64,000 nt of DNA from Persephonella sp. (GCF_027023985.1 NZ_JALVTW010000015.1:49460-113459); one strand, 5' to 3'; positions 11,575-20,298 are shown, counted from the first letter of the stretch. The notes: generated by a model from the sequence alone, not told the origin. Program-made: numbers and translations.

Positions 11575-11935
11575 TTTTAATCACCTCTTCAAAGTATGAA
11601 AAGAGTTCATTTATTTTTAATTTATCTTCTTTATCAAATTCCATATTTAAATAATCAGCCTTTCTTCTTAATTCGTATAATTCCCTATAATTCTTTGAAA
11701 AAATTTTCAATTCTTTTTTTGAATATATGTCATTTTCCATACAATAACGAGAGAAATACGAAACTATTCCCAAATGTTTCCATTTACCGTGTGGAGGCTC
11801 CTTTAAGATAGACTGCATATAATTAAAAACAGAAAAATACAAATTAGAAGCCAAAGAATATAATAAACCCTCTTTATCTGATAATTTTGCTATATATAAT
11901 CTCTCTAAAGATTTTTGTTGATATATATTTTCCAT
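11561..11935 (-). CDS. HEPN-domain protein
   Basis: 124 residues, almost all one helical HEPN domain. The N-terminal helix pair (YIAKLSDKEGLLYSLASNLYFSVFNYMQSIL) is followed by the GKWKHLGIVSYFSRYC segment and the ELRRKADYLNMEFDKED motif typical of family PF05168. The RxxxxH RNase motif of active HEPN toxins is not clearly present; ELRRKADY occupies its neighbourhood. HEPN proteins usually pair with nucleotidyltransferase partners as toxin-antitoxin modules or assist nucleotide-binding enzymes. It starts 6 bases after hisD and overlaps the 84-residue gene, so it rides on the hisD transcript. Confidence 0.75.
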   Translation of the reverse strand: MENIYQQKSLERLYIAKLSDKEGLLYSLASNLYFSVFNYMQSILKEPPHGKWKHLGIVSYFSRYCMENDIYSKKELKIFSKNYRELYELRRKADYLNMEFDKEDKLKINELFSYFEEVIKNGCC

Positions 11936-11941
11936 AATCGT

Positions 11942-13234
11942 CTATTTATTTTCCTTTTTTAACCTTACCTCCACCCCAAGTCTATGGGCTTCCAGTCCTT
12001 CTGCAGTTGCAAGCTGTCTTGCATATTTTTCAACTCTATTAAAGCCTTCTTCTGTAACATAGATAATGGAGGATTTCTTCACAAAATCATAAACCCCCAG
12101 AGGTGAGGAAAATCTGGCAGCCCTTCCTGTTGGTAAAACATGGTTAGGCCCCAGTATGTAATCTCCAAGGGGCTCTGTTGCATACTCGCCGAGGAAGATA
12201 GCGCCGGCATGTTTTATTTTATCAAGTAGCTTAAATGGTTCCTGTGTAATAATCTCAAGATGTTCAGGCGCTATATAGTTTGATACTTCTGTTGCTGTTT
12301 CAAGGTTATCAACAATAAAAGCATGACCATAATTTTCCAGAGATTTCCTTGCTATAGCCTCCCTTGAAAAGTTCACAAGATATTTATTGTAAATAATATC
12401 TTTTACTTCCTGAGCCAGTTTTTCTGATGTTGTAACCAGTATTGCTGCAGCAAGTTCATCATGCTCAGCCTGGGATAAAAGGTCTGCTGCAACCCATTCA
12501 GGTTTTGCTGTTTCATCAGCTATAACAAGAATTTCTGAGGGACCTGCTATAGAATCTATATCCACATATCCATAAACATTTTTTTTGGCAAGGGCAACAA
12601 ATATATTTCCTGGGCCTACAATTTTATCAACTTTTTTTACTGTTTCTGTCCCATAGGCCATTGCACCTATAGCCTGTGCACCGCCAATTCTGTAAACAGT
12701 CTCTATTCCGCATATATATGCAGCTGCAAGGGTATAAATATTAGGATTAGGAGAACACATTACAATTTCTTTAACGCCTGCAACAATGGCAGGGGCTGCG
12801 TTCATAATCACTGTTGAAGGATAAGCAGCTTTCCCTCCGGGAACATATAGACCTGCCCTCTCCATTGGGATAACTTTCTGGCCAAGAAGCATCCCCTCTT
12901 CTTCTACAAAAAATGAGTTCTCCTTCTGGGCTTCGTGGAATTTTCTTACTCTTTCATAAGCCACTTCAAGAGCCCATCTTGTATCCTCATCTATGCTTTC
13001 GTAAGCCTTTTCCAGTTCAGAAAAAGGAACAATTAATTCTTCAGGAGTTAGTTTTACACCATCAAATTTTTCTGTATATTCAAGAACGGCTTCATCTCCT
13101 CTTTCTTTTACATTTTTTAGTATCTCTTTGACAGAATCTTCAAACTGTTCAACTTCCATCTCACTTCTTTTTATAAGATTATCCAGTTCCTTGCTGTGAA
13201 GATAATTTTTCCCTCTTAAATCAACTATTCTCAT
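11942..13234 (-). CDS. hisD: Histidinol dehydrogenase
   Basis: 430 residues, the usual length. It performs the last two oxidations of histidine synthesis, L-histidinol to L-histidine, with NAD+ and zinc. Recognisable blocks: [70 protein letters not shown], the catalytic and zinc-binding Q-A-E-H-D-E, and [21 protein letters not shown]. It is the first gene of a three-gene minus-strand unit, and hisG is 15 kb away, so his genes are dispersed. Divergent from pgeF across 50 bases. Confidence 0.97.
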   Translation of the reverse strand: MRIVDLRGKNYLHSKELDNLIKRSEMEVEQFEDSVKEILKNVKERGDEAVLEYTEKFDGVKLTPEELIVPFSELEKAYESIDEDTRWALEVAYERVRKFHEAQKENSFFVEEEGMLLGQKVIPMERAGLYVPGGKAAYPSTVIMNAAPAIVAGVKEIVMCSPNPNIYTLAAAYICGIETVYRIGGAQAIGAMAYGTETVKKVDKIVGPGNIFVALAKKNVYGYVDIDSIAGPSEILVIADETAKPEWVAADLLSQAEHDELAAAILVTTSEKLAQEVKDIIYNKYLVNFSREAIARKSLENYGHAFIVDNLETATEVSNYIAPEHLEIITQEPFKLLDKIKHAGAIFLGEYATEPLGDYILGPNHVLPTGRAARFSSPLGVYDFVKKSSIIYVTEEGFNRVEKYARQLATAEGLEAHRLGVEVRLKKENK

Positions 13235-13284
13235 GGCTACCCTCTATTTACTGAAAGTATTTCAAATATGATAACATTTTTACC

Positions 13285-13911
13285 ATGAAGCATATAAAAG
13301 TTAAAAATCTTAATATTGTGTTCACAGAAAAAAACGACGGTAATATGAGAGAACCTTCCAATAGGAAAAAATTAGTTAATAAATTTCCCATTAAAAGTCT
13401 GCTAATCCCTAATCAAAAACACACAGCAAATATAGTATTTCCTGAATATATAAACCAGGAAGCTGACGGGGTTGTGATAGATGAAAATAATATAGCCGGA
13501 GGTGTTCTTACAGCAGACTGTATGCCTATAGTTTTAACAGATTTTAATAGGCTTGTTGTTATCCATGCAGGCTGGAAAGGGCTTTTATCAGGGATAATCC
13601 AAAAGGGTATTGAATTTTTTGAAAAAAAGGAAAATATTTATGCCTTCATAGGAGCCCACGCAAGAAAATGCTGTTATGAAATTCAACAGGATTTCATTGA
13701 AAAAAATAGTATTGAAAAAAAATATATTTACAAAGAAAATAATAAACTTACATTTGCCATGGCAGAGCTTGTAGCCGATATATTAAAAAAGTATGGCATA
13801 AAGCAAATAGAGGACATATCTATGTGCACCATTTGCAGTGGTAATTTGTTTTCATATAGATTAGGAAATTTTAATGAAAGAATCTTAACATTTGCATGGT
13901 TGGAGGAGTAG
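13285..13911 (+). CDS. pgeF: YfiH/PgeF-type purine nucleoside phosphorylase (laccase-domain protein)
   Basis: 208 residues. The three zinc ligands of the DUF152/YfiH fold are visible: H46 (NQKHTANI), C79 (LTADCMPIVLTD) and H94 (VVIHAGWKGL), with the late CTICSGNLFSYR block. Family members act on adenosine and inosine and also proofread peptidoglycan precursors (PgeF role in E. coli). A little shorter than the usual 240-250. No Shine-Dalgarno is visible; a TATGAT at 13267-13272 sits only 12 bases before the ATG, so the message may be nearly leaderless. accD begins on the next base after its stop. Confidence 0.85.
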   Translation: MKHIKVKNLNIVFTEKNDGNMREPSNRKKLVNKFPIKSLLIPNQKHTANIVFPEYINQEADGVVIDENNIAGGVLTADCMPIVLTDFNRLVVIHAGWKGLLSGIIQKGIEFFEKKENIYAFIGAHARKCCYEIQQDFIEKNSIEKKYIYKENNKLTFAMAELVADILKKYGIKQIEDISMCTICSGNLFSYRLGNFNERILTFAWLEE

Positions 13912-14748
13912 ATGGGATTAAAGGAGCTTATAAACAAATTTACAGGAAAAAGGAAATTACAGATTGAAAAAGGTGAATGGATTAAATGTGATAAATGTAA
14001 AACCCTTTTGTATAGCGAAGACCTGAAAAAAAATATGAAAATCTGCCCACATTGTGGATTTAATTTCCGTATGAATTCACGGGAAAGGGTTGAAATGTTT
14101 CTTGATGAGATTTATTCCTATGACCTTTTCCCTAAAATAAAACCTGTTGATATTCTGGGTTTCAAAGACACAAAAAGATATAAAGACAGACTAAAAGAAG
14201 CACAAAGTAAAACAGGGTTAAATGATGCCATAATAATCGCAAACGGTAAGATATATGACCGAGAAGTAGTCCTTGCTCCTATGGATTTTAGATTTATGGG
14301 CGGAAGTATGGGCAGTGTTGTAGGGGCTAAATTTGTCAGAGGAGCCGAATATGCAATTGAGAAAAAAATTCCATTTATCACCATAACAGCTTCCGGCGGT
14401 GCCAGAATGCAGGAGAGTATAATTTCCCTTATGCAAATGGCAAAAACATCAATAGCCGTTGATAAGATGAATAAAGCAGGTATTTTGTATATCTCCATCC
14501 TAACAGACCCTACAATGGGTGGTGTTTCTGCCAGTTTTGCATTTTTAGGGGATGTGATTATTGCCGAGCCAGAATCTTTAATCGGTTTTGCTGGACCAAG
14601 GGTTATTGAACAAACAATAAAACAACAACTTCCTGAAGGCTTTCAAAGGTCAGAATTCCTTCTAGAAAAGGGACAGATAGATATGGTTGTGGACAGGAAA
14701 AATCTTAAAAAAACAGTTTATACACTTATAAAGCAGCTTCATGGATAA
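13912..14748 (+). CDS. accD: Acetyl-CoA carboxylase carboxyltransferase beta subunit AccD
   Basis: 278 residues. N-terminal zinc ribbon C26-x2-C29...C45-x2-C48, then the carboxyltransferase crotonase-like fold with FMGGSMGSVVGAKFVRGAEYA, ITASGGARMQE, LTDPTMGGVSASFAFLGDV and AEPESLIGFAGPRVIEQT. It transfers CO2 from carboxybiotin to acetyl-CoA to make malonyl-CoA for fatty acid synthesis with AccA, which is not in the window. GGAGGAG inside the end of pgeF is the ribosome site. It overlaps mobB by 8 bases. Confidence 0.96.
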   Translation: MGLKELINKFTGKRKLQIEKGEWIKCDKCKTLLYSEDLKKNMKICPHCGFNFRMNSRERVEMFLDEIYSYDLFPKIKPVDILGFKDTKRYKDRLKEAQSKTGLNDAIIIANGKIYDREVVLAPMDFRFMGGSMGSVVGAKFVRGAEYAIEKKIPFITITASGGARMQESIISLMQMAKTSIAVDKMNKAGILYISILTDPTMGGVSASFAFLGDVIIAEPESLIGFAGPRVIEQTIKQQLPEGFQRSEFLLEKGQIDMVVDRKNLKKTVYTLIKQLHG

Positions 14749-15256
14749 GAAAATTCCTGTTATCAGCATTGTTGGTGCCCATAACAGCGGTAAAACCACA
14801 TTTATAACTGCTGTTATTAATATTTTGTCTTCAAAAGGCTATAAAATTGGAGCAATAAAACACGATCCTAAAGGAAAAGCCCAGCATGACACTCCCGGGA
14901 AAGATAGCTACAAAATGTTCGAAGCCGGAGCAAGACAGGTAATCCTGGCTTCTCCCAATAGAATCACTTCTTTTATAAGAGACCCTGATTACACGGTAGA
15001 TGATCTGATAAATATCTATATGCTTCAAGACCTTGATTTAATCATTATAGAAGGATTTAAATCTTACAAAAATACAGATAAATATGAAGTTATCAGAAAA
15101 GAAGAAAACAGAGAACTTATTATTTCCGAAAAAGATGGGCTTAAAGGTGTAATAACAGATTACTATCCTTTCAGGAAAACCTTTGATATTAATAATCCTG
15201 CTGAATTTGCCGAATATATAGAAATCCATTATCTAAAAAAGCAAAAGGATTTATAA
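14741..15256 (+). CDS. mobB: Molybdopterin-guanine dinucleotide biosynthesis protein MobB
   Basis: 171 residues. P-loop VGAHNSGKTTF begins near residue 11, followed by GYKIGAIKHDPKGKAQHDTPGKDSYKMFEAGA, characteristic of MobB, and DLDLIIIEGFKSY as Walker B region. It is a GTP-binding protein that helps MobA attach GMP to molybdopterin, implying molybdenum or tungsten enzymes (nitrate reductase, polysulfide reductase and similar) elsewhere in the genome. Its start is inside the accD end. Length is normal. Confidence 0.93.
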   Translation: MDKKIPVISIVGAHNSGKTTFITAVINILSSKGYKIGAIKHDPKGKAQHDTPGKDSYKMFEAGARQVILASPNRITSFIRDPDYTVDDLINIYMLQDLDLIIIEGFKSYKNTDKYEVIRKEENRELIISEKDGLKGVITDYYPFRKTFDINNPAEFAEYIEIHYLKKQKDL

Positions 15257-15288
15257 TATTTATTCTGGATATCAACGAGAGGTAAATA

Positions 15289-15558
15289 ATGAGACTCTAT
15301 GCCGTATTTGCAGGCACAGTCCAGGGTGTAGGATTCAGATATTTTGTTAGAAATATTGCAAAGGAAATGGGCGTTAAAGGTTATGTCCGTAATCTGCCTG
15401 ATGGAACAGTTGAAGTAGTTGCCGAAGGAGATGAACAAACACTAAGGGATTTCCTTAAAGCAATAGAACAGGGTCCACCTCTTGCTGAAGTGACCGATAT
15501 AAGATACCAGTTTGAAGACAAAGAAGGGGGTTTCACAGACTTTGAAATTCTTTATTAG
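15289..15558 (+). CDS. acyP: Acylphosphatase
   Basis: 89 residues, the standard small ferredoxin-like enzyme that hydrolyses acyl phosphates. Catalytic R17 in TVQGVGFRYF and N35 in GYVRNLPDGTVE are both present, and the C-terminal FTDFEI strand is intact. GAGAGGTAA ahead of the ATG is the ribosome site. The downstream LysM gene starts inside its last codons. Confidence 0.95.
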   Translation: MRLYAVFAGTVQGVGFRYFVRNIAKEMGVKGYVRNLPDGTVEVVAEGDEQTLRDFLKAIEQGPPLAEVTDIRYQFEDKEGGFTDFEILY

Positions 15559-16774
15559 AGTTTTTGTATTACTTGTTATCATAAATTTAGCTGCCAGTGC
15601 TTTAACATACAAAGTAAAACCCGGAGATTCCCTTATAAAAATAGCCCATAAATATGGAGTTCCTGTAAAAGAAATTATCAAGGCAAACCATCTAAAAAAA
15701 CCTTACAAAATATATATAGGGCAAAAGCTAATAATACCTGTTAAAAAAGAAACCAAACACAAAAAAAATATCAAAATCATAATACACAAAGTAAAACGTG
15801 GAGAAAGCCTGATTAAAATAGCAAAAAAATATCATGTTTATACAAAAGACATAATTGAATTAAACAATCTAAAAAAACCCTACCGTCTGTATGTAGGGCA
15901 AAAATTAAAAATACCTGTCAAAATAAAACCTAAGAAAGTATCATCAACTACCACAAGGAAGTATAAAACTTACTGCAAGGTAAAACACAAAGTAAAAAAA
16001 GGAGAATCCCTATCAATCATAGCAAATAGATACGGAATATCCCTTCGTAGTCTCAAACTGATGAACCACTTGAGAAGCAATTATATCTATCCGGGACAGG
16101 TTCTTTGTGTTAGAAAAGGAATAAAAACCACAACTTCAAGACAATCTGTTGCAAAAGCAACAGATATATACATCAAAAAAGAAAGAATAGTCAAAAAGAA
16201 AATAATCATACACAGGGTTAGACCGGGAGAAAGTCTCGGCAAAATAGCCAGAAAATACGGAACAACTGTATCTAAGCTTATCAGACTTAATCATCTAAGA
16301 AAACCTTACATAATACATCCTGGACAAAAACTAAAAGTTGAAAAAGTTGAGGTAAGCTATATCAAAAAAATAGAGAAAAAAGGGAATTCATCCCTTAGCT
16401 TTTTGTGGCCTGTTAAAGGGGAAATTATTAATAAATTTGCAAACACAGCATACAAAAGACATCTTGGTATAGACTTGGCAACTGATTGCGGCGTTCCTGT
16501 TAGAGCAGCGGAAAGCGGTGAAGTTATTTATGCAGGAAGCAGTATAAAACCCTATGGAAAACTGGTTATTATCAGACATGCAGGAAAGTTTAACACTGTA
16601 TATGCACATCTTGGAAAAATAAATGTCAGGGAAGGTCAGATTGTCAGAAAAGGAGATATTGTTGGATATACCGGCAATATGGAAAATATAAACGGATGTG
16701 GACTTTACTTTGAGATTAGAAAAAATGCTATACCTGTTGATCCCCTTGCATTTCTAAATAAATCAACTAAATAA
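15542..16774 (+). CDS. Periplasmic LysM protein with degenerate M23 (LytM) domain, EnvC/NlpD-like
   Basis: About 410 residues. I place the start at TTG 15542: AAGAAGGGGG precedes it, and it gives a clean signal peptide (KFFIRVFVLLVIINLAASA). Four LysM repeats follow (YKVKPGDSL, HKVKRGESL, HKVKKGESL, HRVRPGESL), each ending in a GQxL strand, joined by basic linkers. The C-terminal M23 domain (KRHLGIDLATDCG...YAHLGKI...GCGLYFEIRKNAIPVDPLAFL) keeps the first H, D and YAH but has GLY where active enzymes have HLH. It therefore lacks a zinc ligand and the catalytic His, as in EnvC, an activator of cell-wall amidases. Likely role: peptidoglycan-bound activator in cell separation. It overlaps the acyP end. 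Confidence 0.85.
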   Translation: MKFFIRVFVLLVIINLAASALTYKVKPGDSLIKIAHKYGVPVKEIIKANHLKKPYKIYIGQKLIIPVKKETKHKKNIKIIIHKVKRGESLIKIAKKYHVYTKDIIELNNLKKPYRLYVGQKLKIPVKIKPKKVSSTTTRKYKTYCKVKHKVKKGESLSIIANRYGISLRSLKLMNHLRSNYIYPGQVLCVRKGIKTTTSRQSVAKATDIYIKKERIVKKKIIIHRVRPGESLGKIARKYGTTVSKLIRLNHLRKPYIIHPGQKLKVEKVEVSYIKKIEKKGNSSLSFLWPVKGEIINKFANTAYKRHLGIDLATDCGVPVRAAESGEVIYAGSSIKPYGKLVIIRHAGKFNTVYAHLGKINVREGQIVRKGDIVGYTGNMENINGCGLYFEIRKNAIPVDPLAFLNKSTK

Positions 16775-16821
16775 ACTGTTAGAATATATTATCTAAACAA
16801 AATTTCATATTTGAGGTAACA

Positions 16822-18054
16822 ATGGAAGGTAAAAAATATCAAGAATTTCCCAGAATAAAAAGACTTCCTGAATATGTATTTGCAATAGTAAATGACCTGA
16901 AAGCAAGGTTAAGGAAAGAGGGAGAAGATATTATAGATTTTGGTATGGGAAATCCTGACCTTAGACCTGCACAACATATAATTGACAAGCTATGCGAGTC
17001 TGCAAGGAAAAAAACAACCCACAGATACTCTATGTCACAGGGTATTCCAAGACTAAGAAAAGCTATAGCTGATTTTTATAAAAACAGATACGGTGTAGAA
17101 TTAGACCCTGAAGAAGAAGCTATTGTTACAATAGGTTCCAAAGAAGGATTATCCCATTTAATGCTTGCGATGTTATCTCCAGGGGATATGGTATTGGTTC
17201 CTTCCCCAAGATATCCTATACACTACTATGCACCTGTTATAGCGGGAGCCTCTGTTTTAACGGTTCCACTTCCTCTTGAAGGTTCTGACAGTGAAAAACA
17301 GGAACAGTTTTTGAAAAATATATATGAATCCTACAAAGACAGCTATCCTGAACCAAAGGTTTTAATACTTAATTTTCCAAATAACCCAACCACAATGACC
17401 GTTGATATAGAGTTTTTTAAAGAGATAGTTAAATTTGCCAGACAAAAAAATATGTGGATTATTCATGATTTCGCTTATGCAGACCTATGTTATGACGGCT
17501 ATCAGGCACCAAGTATTCTACAGGTTGAAGGGGCAAAAGATATTGCAGTTGAAACCTATTCCTTGACTAAAGGTTTTTCTATGGCAGGATGGAGAGTTGG
17601 TTTTGTCCTTGGAAATCCAACTTTAATCTATAACCTGAAAAGACTGAAAAGCTACCTTGATTACGGAACATTTACACCTATTCAGGTAGCGAGTATAATA
17701 GCACTGGAAAGTGATTACTCAATTGTCGAGGAAGCAAGGGATACATATAACGAAAGACTTAATATACTTGTTGATGGGCTGAATAAGGCAGGCTGGTCTG
17801 TAGAAAAACCAAAAGCAACAATGTTTTTATGGGCAAAAATCCCAGAAGATTTTCAGCACATGGGTTCAATAGAGTTCAGTAAAAAACTTCTAACAGAAGC
17901 AAATGTGGCTGTAGCCCCTGGTGTAGGATTTGGCGAACATGGAGAAGGATATGTCAGATTTGCCGTTGTTGAAAATAATAAAAGAATCAGACAGGCAGTC
18001 CGGAATATCAAAAAATTCTTTAAAAAATACAGACAGCAGGCACAGATTAAATGA
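16822..18054 (+). CDS. Class I/II aminotransferase, AlaC-like
   Basis: 410 residues, PLP-dependent fold type I. Substrate arm FGMGNPDLRPAQHI, cofactor Asn in NFPNNPTT, Asp/Tyr in HDFAYADL, Schiff-base Lys in SLTKGFSMAGWRVGF, and the C-terminal Arg in EGYVRFAVVEN. The start MEGKKYQEFPRIKRLPEYVFA matches the group of bacterial alanine aminotransferases (AlaC/AlaA-like), which move amino groups between glutamate and pyruvate; aspartate or LL-DAP specificity cannot be excluded by eye. It shares ATGA with lptB, an odd functional pairing but a tight one. Confidence 0.88.
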   Translation: MEGKKYQEFPRIKRLPEYVFAIVNDLKARLRKEGEDIIDFGMGNPDLRPAQHIIDKLCESARKKTTHRYSMSQGIPRLRKAIADFYKNRYGVELDPEEEAIVTIGSKEGLSHLMLAMLSPGDMVLVPSPRYPIHYYAPVIAGASVLTVPLPLEGSDSEKQEQFLKNIYESYKDSYPEPKVLILNFPNNPTTMTVDIEFFKEIVKFARQKNMWIIHDFAYADLCYDGYQAPSILQVEGAKDIAVETYSLTKGFSMAGWRVGFVLGNPTLIYNLKRLKSYLDYGTFTPIQVASIIALESDYSIVEEARDTYNERLNILVDGLNKAGWSVEKPKATMFLWAKIPEDFQHMGSIEFSKKLLTEANVAVAPGVGFGEHGEGYVRFAVVENNKRIRQAVRNIKKFFKKYRQQAQIK

Positions 18055-18785
18055 AACAGCTTTCCACCCTTGAGGTAAAACATCTTAAAAAGGTATATAG
18101 AGAAAGAACTGTTGTTAATGATGTCTCCCTTTATGTTCAGGAAGGAGAGATAGTAGGGTTACTTGGTCCAAACGGAGCAGGAAAAACAACAACTTTCCGT
18201 ATGCTTTTAGGTTTTATAAAACCTGACGGTGGAAATATTTTTTTAAATGGAGAAGATATTACAAACCTCCCCGTCTATGAAAGGGCAAGAAAAGGTATAT
18301 CATTTCTCCCTCAGGAAAGTTCAATATTCAGAGACCTTACAGTCTGGGAAAATATAGTTATGTTCCTTGAATTTCAGACAAACGACAGAGTAGAAATTGA
18401 GGAAAGGGCAAAATCTTTACTGGAAGAATTCGGTATATACCGTCTCAAAAACCAGAAGGCCTCAACACTGTCCGGTGGAGAAAGGAGAAGACTGGAAATA
18501 GCCCGTTCTTTGATAATAAACCCTTCCTTTTTACTTCTTGATGAACCATTTGCAGGGGTAGACCCTGTATCTGTTCAGGATATAAATGGTTTAATCAAAG
18601 ATTTAATAAAAAGGGATATAGGGGTTATCCTAACAGACCACAACGTCAGGGAAACATTAAAAATCACAGACAGGGCATACATACTTGCCCACGGAAGAGT
18701 AATCGCAGAAGGAACACCTCAGGAAATTATTGAAGACCAGACAGTCCGGAAAATATTCCTTGGTGATGAGTTTACCCTTGCCTGA
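18051..18785 (+). CDS. lptB: LPS export ABC transporter ATPase LptB
   Basis: 244 residues. Walker A GPNGAGKTTTF (39-49), Q-loop in SFLPQESSIFRDLTVWEN, signature LSGGERRRLEIARSL, Walker B FLLLDEPFAGVDP and H-loop TDHNVRETLKI. The combination PQESSIFRDLTV and DHNVRETL is characteristic of LptB rather than branched-chain amino-acid ATPases. LptB powers transport of lipopolysaccharide across the periplasm with LptFG and LptC, none of which is in the window. It supports an LPS-bearing outer membrane. Its stop abuts the stop of the opposing DUF167 gene. Confidence 0.93.
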   Translation: MKQLSTLEVKHLKKVYRERTVVNDVSLYVQEGEIVGLLGPNGAGKTTTFRMLLGFIKPDGGNIFLNGEDITNLPVYERARKGISFLPQESSIFRDLTVWENIVMFLEFQTNDRVEIEERAKSLLEEFGIYRLKNQKASTLSGGERRRLEIARSLIINPSFLLLDEPFAGVDPVSVQDINGLIKDLIKRDIGVILTDHNVRETLKITDRAYILAHGRVIAEGTPQEIIEDQTVRKIFLGDEFTLA

Positions 18786-19007
18786 TTAATCCTGTATCTC
18801 AAATAGTTTTTCCCGAGATGTTTCTCCTCGGACAAGTTTTATTCTGGATTTAGGCACATTAAGATAATCAGAAAGTAATTCTACTACCTTCTTATTTGCC
18901 TTACCTTTTTCTGGAACTACAGTAACTCTAACTTCATAAAAATTTTCTTCTATCTGTTTTATCTCATTCTTTTTAGCATTTGGTTTTACTTTTACTTTGA
19001 TAATCAT
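18786..19007 (-). CDS. DUF167/YggU family protein
   Basis: 73 residues from ATG 19007, which has AGGGG about 5 bases upstream; a GTG at 19013 is the alternative. IIKVKVKPNAKKNEI, VRVTVVPEKGKANKKVVELLSDYL and SRIKLVRGETSREKLFEI are the full signature of this small universal alpha/beta family of unknown function. A lone minus-strand gene between two plus-strand units, end to end with lptB. Confidence 0.93.
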   Translation of the reverse strand: MIIKVKVKPNAKKNEIKQIEENFYEVRVTVVPEKGKANKKVVELLSDYLNVPKSRIKLVRGETSREKLFEIQD

Positions 19008-19046
19008 TTCCACCCCTGTAAATCAATGTTAAAATTAAATTCTACC

Positions 19047-19307
19047 ATGGAAATTTTTAAGAATATTGTTGTCTTATTATCCGGAGCATTTATATATCTG
19101 TCTGTTTCCATTTTATCAGGACAGATAATCCCTGAAGATACCCTAAAAAACATGTATTGGTTTGCTTTTACGGTTATTGCAATAGCAGGATTTGTAATTA
19201 CCTTTGCCGTAAACAAATTTTTGTTTAGATTATGTGTCATCAGGGCTGGAATATTTGCATTCTTAAGCTTTATTCTCCTTATTTCCGCATTATTTGTGCT
19301 TAGATAG
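19047..19307 (+). CDS. Small membrane protein of unknown function before aroK
   Basis: About 86 residues from ATG 19047 (an in-frame ATG at 19026 is possible). Three hydrophobic segments: IVVLLSGAFIYLSVSIL, MYWFAFTVIAIAGFVITFAV, and FAFLSFILLISALFVL after a basic CVIRAG turn. Not recognised. No ribosome site is visible; TAAAAT at 19030-19035 could be a -10 giving a nearly leaderless message. It ends 9 bases before the aroK ATG, whose AGGAGG overlaps its last codons, so they are probably co-transcribed. Confidence 0.7.
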   Translation: MEIFKNIVVLLSGAFIYLSVSILSGQIIPEDTLKNMYWFAFTVIAIAGFVITFAVNKFLFRLCVIRAGIFAFLSFILLISALFVLR

Positions 19308-19316
19308 GAGGACTTG

Positions 19317-19826
19317 ATGGGAAACCTTTATCTTGTGGGTTTCATGGGAAGCGGTAAATCTACAGTAGGAAAAATAATTGCCCAGAAGACAGGGTATAAA
19401 TTTGTTGATATAGATAAGTTTATTGAAGAAAGAGAAAATAAAACGATACCCCAGATTTTTGAAGAACATGGAGAAAGCTACTTCAGACAGCTTGAGAAAC
19501 AGGTTATTCAGGAATTTACAGAAAAGTCAGGATATATAGTCTCAACAGGAGGCGGGCTTGGAGCTGATATTGAGAATATGGAGAAAATGAAAGAAAGCGG
19601 CACAGTTGTTTGGCTTGATGTGTCCCTTGAAGAAATATTAAAACGAACAGAAAAAGACAGCACAGAAAGACCATTACTGAAAAATCCAAGAGAAAAGGTA
19701 GAAAAGCTATATAAAGACAGAAAAAAAGTATATTCTATGGCCGATATCCATATAAAAGCAGAAAACAAATCCCCGGAAGAAATAGCACAGGAGATTTTAG
19801 ATAAATGGAGCTCTTTACAGGTATAG
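19317..19826 (+). CDS. aroK: Shikimate kinase
   Basis: 169 residues. P-loop G11-S-G-K-S-T16, shikimate-binding D (VDIDKFIEER), R in YFRQLEKQVI, STGGGLG, and the lid Arg in STERPLLKNP are all present. It phosphorylates shikimate at the 3-hydroxyl on the way to chorismate. AGGAGG is 5 bases before ATG 19317, so I reject the TTG three bases upstream. It overlaps acpS by 22 bases. Confidence 0.95.
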   Translation: MGNLYLVGFMGSGKSTVGKIIAQKTGYKFVDIDKFIEERENKTIPQIFEEHGESYFRQLEKQVIQEFTEKSGYIVSTGGGLGADIENMEKMKESGTVVWLDVSLEEILKRTEKDSTERPLLKNPREKVEKLYKDRKKVYSMADIHIKAENKSPEEIAQEILDKWSSLQV

Positions 19827-20185
19827 ATATAGTTGAAAATAACAGAATAGAAAAGGCTTACAAAAAGTATGGTAAAAGATTTTTAGACAAGATATACACA
19901 GAAAAAGAGCAAGCATATTGTCTGCAAAAAACAGATCCTATTCCCTGTTTATCTGCAAGATTTGCAGCGAAGGAAGCATTTGTGAAAGCATTTAATCAAG
20001 CTTTTGGAAAAAATCTATCATATAAGGATATAGAAATATTAGGTAGATACAACAAACCTGCACAAATTTTGCTGCACCATCAAGGCTCCGGAAGTAGTAT
20101 CTCTCAAAACCGCTTAAAATATAGCCTTTCCATATCCCATGAGAGAAATTATTCTGTGGCAATAGTTATAATATATATAACCTGA
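19805..20185 (+). CDS. acpS: Holo-[acyl-carrier-protein] synthase
   Basis: 126 residues. FTGIDIVENNRIEKAYKKYG with the Mg2+-binding D, then ARFAAKEAFVKAF with the catalytic E and K, and a C-terminal ISHERNYSVAIVI strand. It transfers 4'-phosphopantetheine from CoA to acyl carrier protein, activating fatty acid synthesis. The start is inside aroK with CAGGAG about 10 bases before it. A hairpin follows the stop. Confidence 0.94.
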   Translation: MELFTGIDIVENNRIEKAYKKYGKRFLDKIYTEKEQAYCLQKTDPIPCLSARFAAKEAFVKAFNQAFGKNLSYKDIEILGRYNKPAQILLHHQGSGSSISQNRLKYSLSISHERNYSVAIVIIYIT

Positions 20186-20203
20186 TGCAGTAATTTTACT
20201 GCA
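20186..20203 (+). terminator. Hairpin after acpS, possible weak terminator
   Basis: TGCAGTAA-TT-TTACTGCA, an 8-bp perfect dyad starting at the acpS stop and followed by CCTTTTC. The T run is short, so termination may be partial; a regulator site upstream of the sigma-54 promoter is an alternative reading. Confidence 0.5.
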
Positions 20204-20254
20204 CCTTTTCGGCCTCTCTATATAAAAATCCTTTAATATCAATAACTTATATTT

Positions 20255-20270
20255 TGGCACACTAATTGCT
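20255..20270 (+). promoter_or_regulatory. Sigma-54 (RpoN) -24/-12 promoter of the flhF operon
   Basis: TGGCAC-ACTAA-TTGCT matches the RpoN consensus TGGCAC-N5-TTGCW exactly, with GG (20256-20257) and GC (20268-20269) separated by the required ten bases. Transcription would begin near 20281, just before the flhF ribosome site. It implies an NtrC-family activator such as FlgR, FleQ or FlrC elsewhere in the genome. Confidence 0.9.
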
Positions 20271-20298
20271 TAATATTTCAAGCAAGAGGGGATTAATC

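Noticed and set aside
15599..16360. Tandem DNA repeat in the LysM gene
   Set aside because: The repetition is at protein level (four LysM domains); the DNA copies are too diverged to be a repeat element.
20266..20298. TTG start extending FlhF by 11 residues
   Set aside because: It lies inside the sigma-54 -12 element, upstream of the predicted transcription start.
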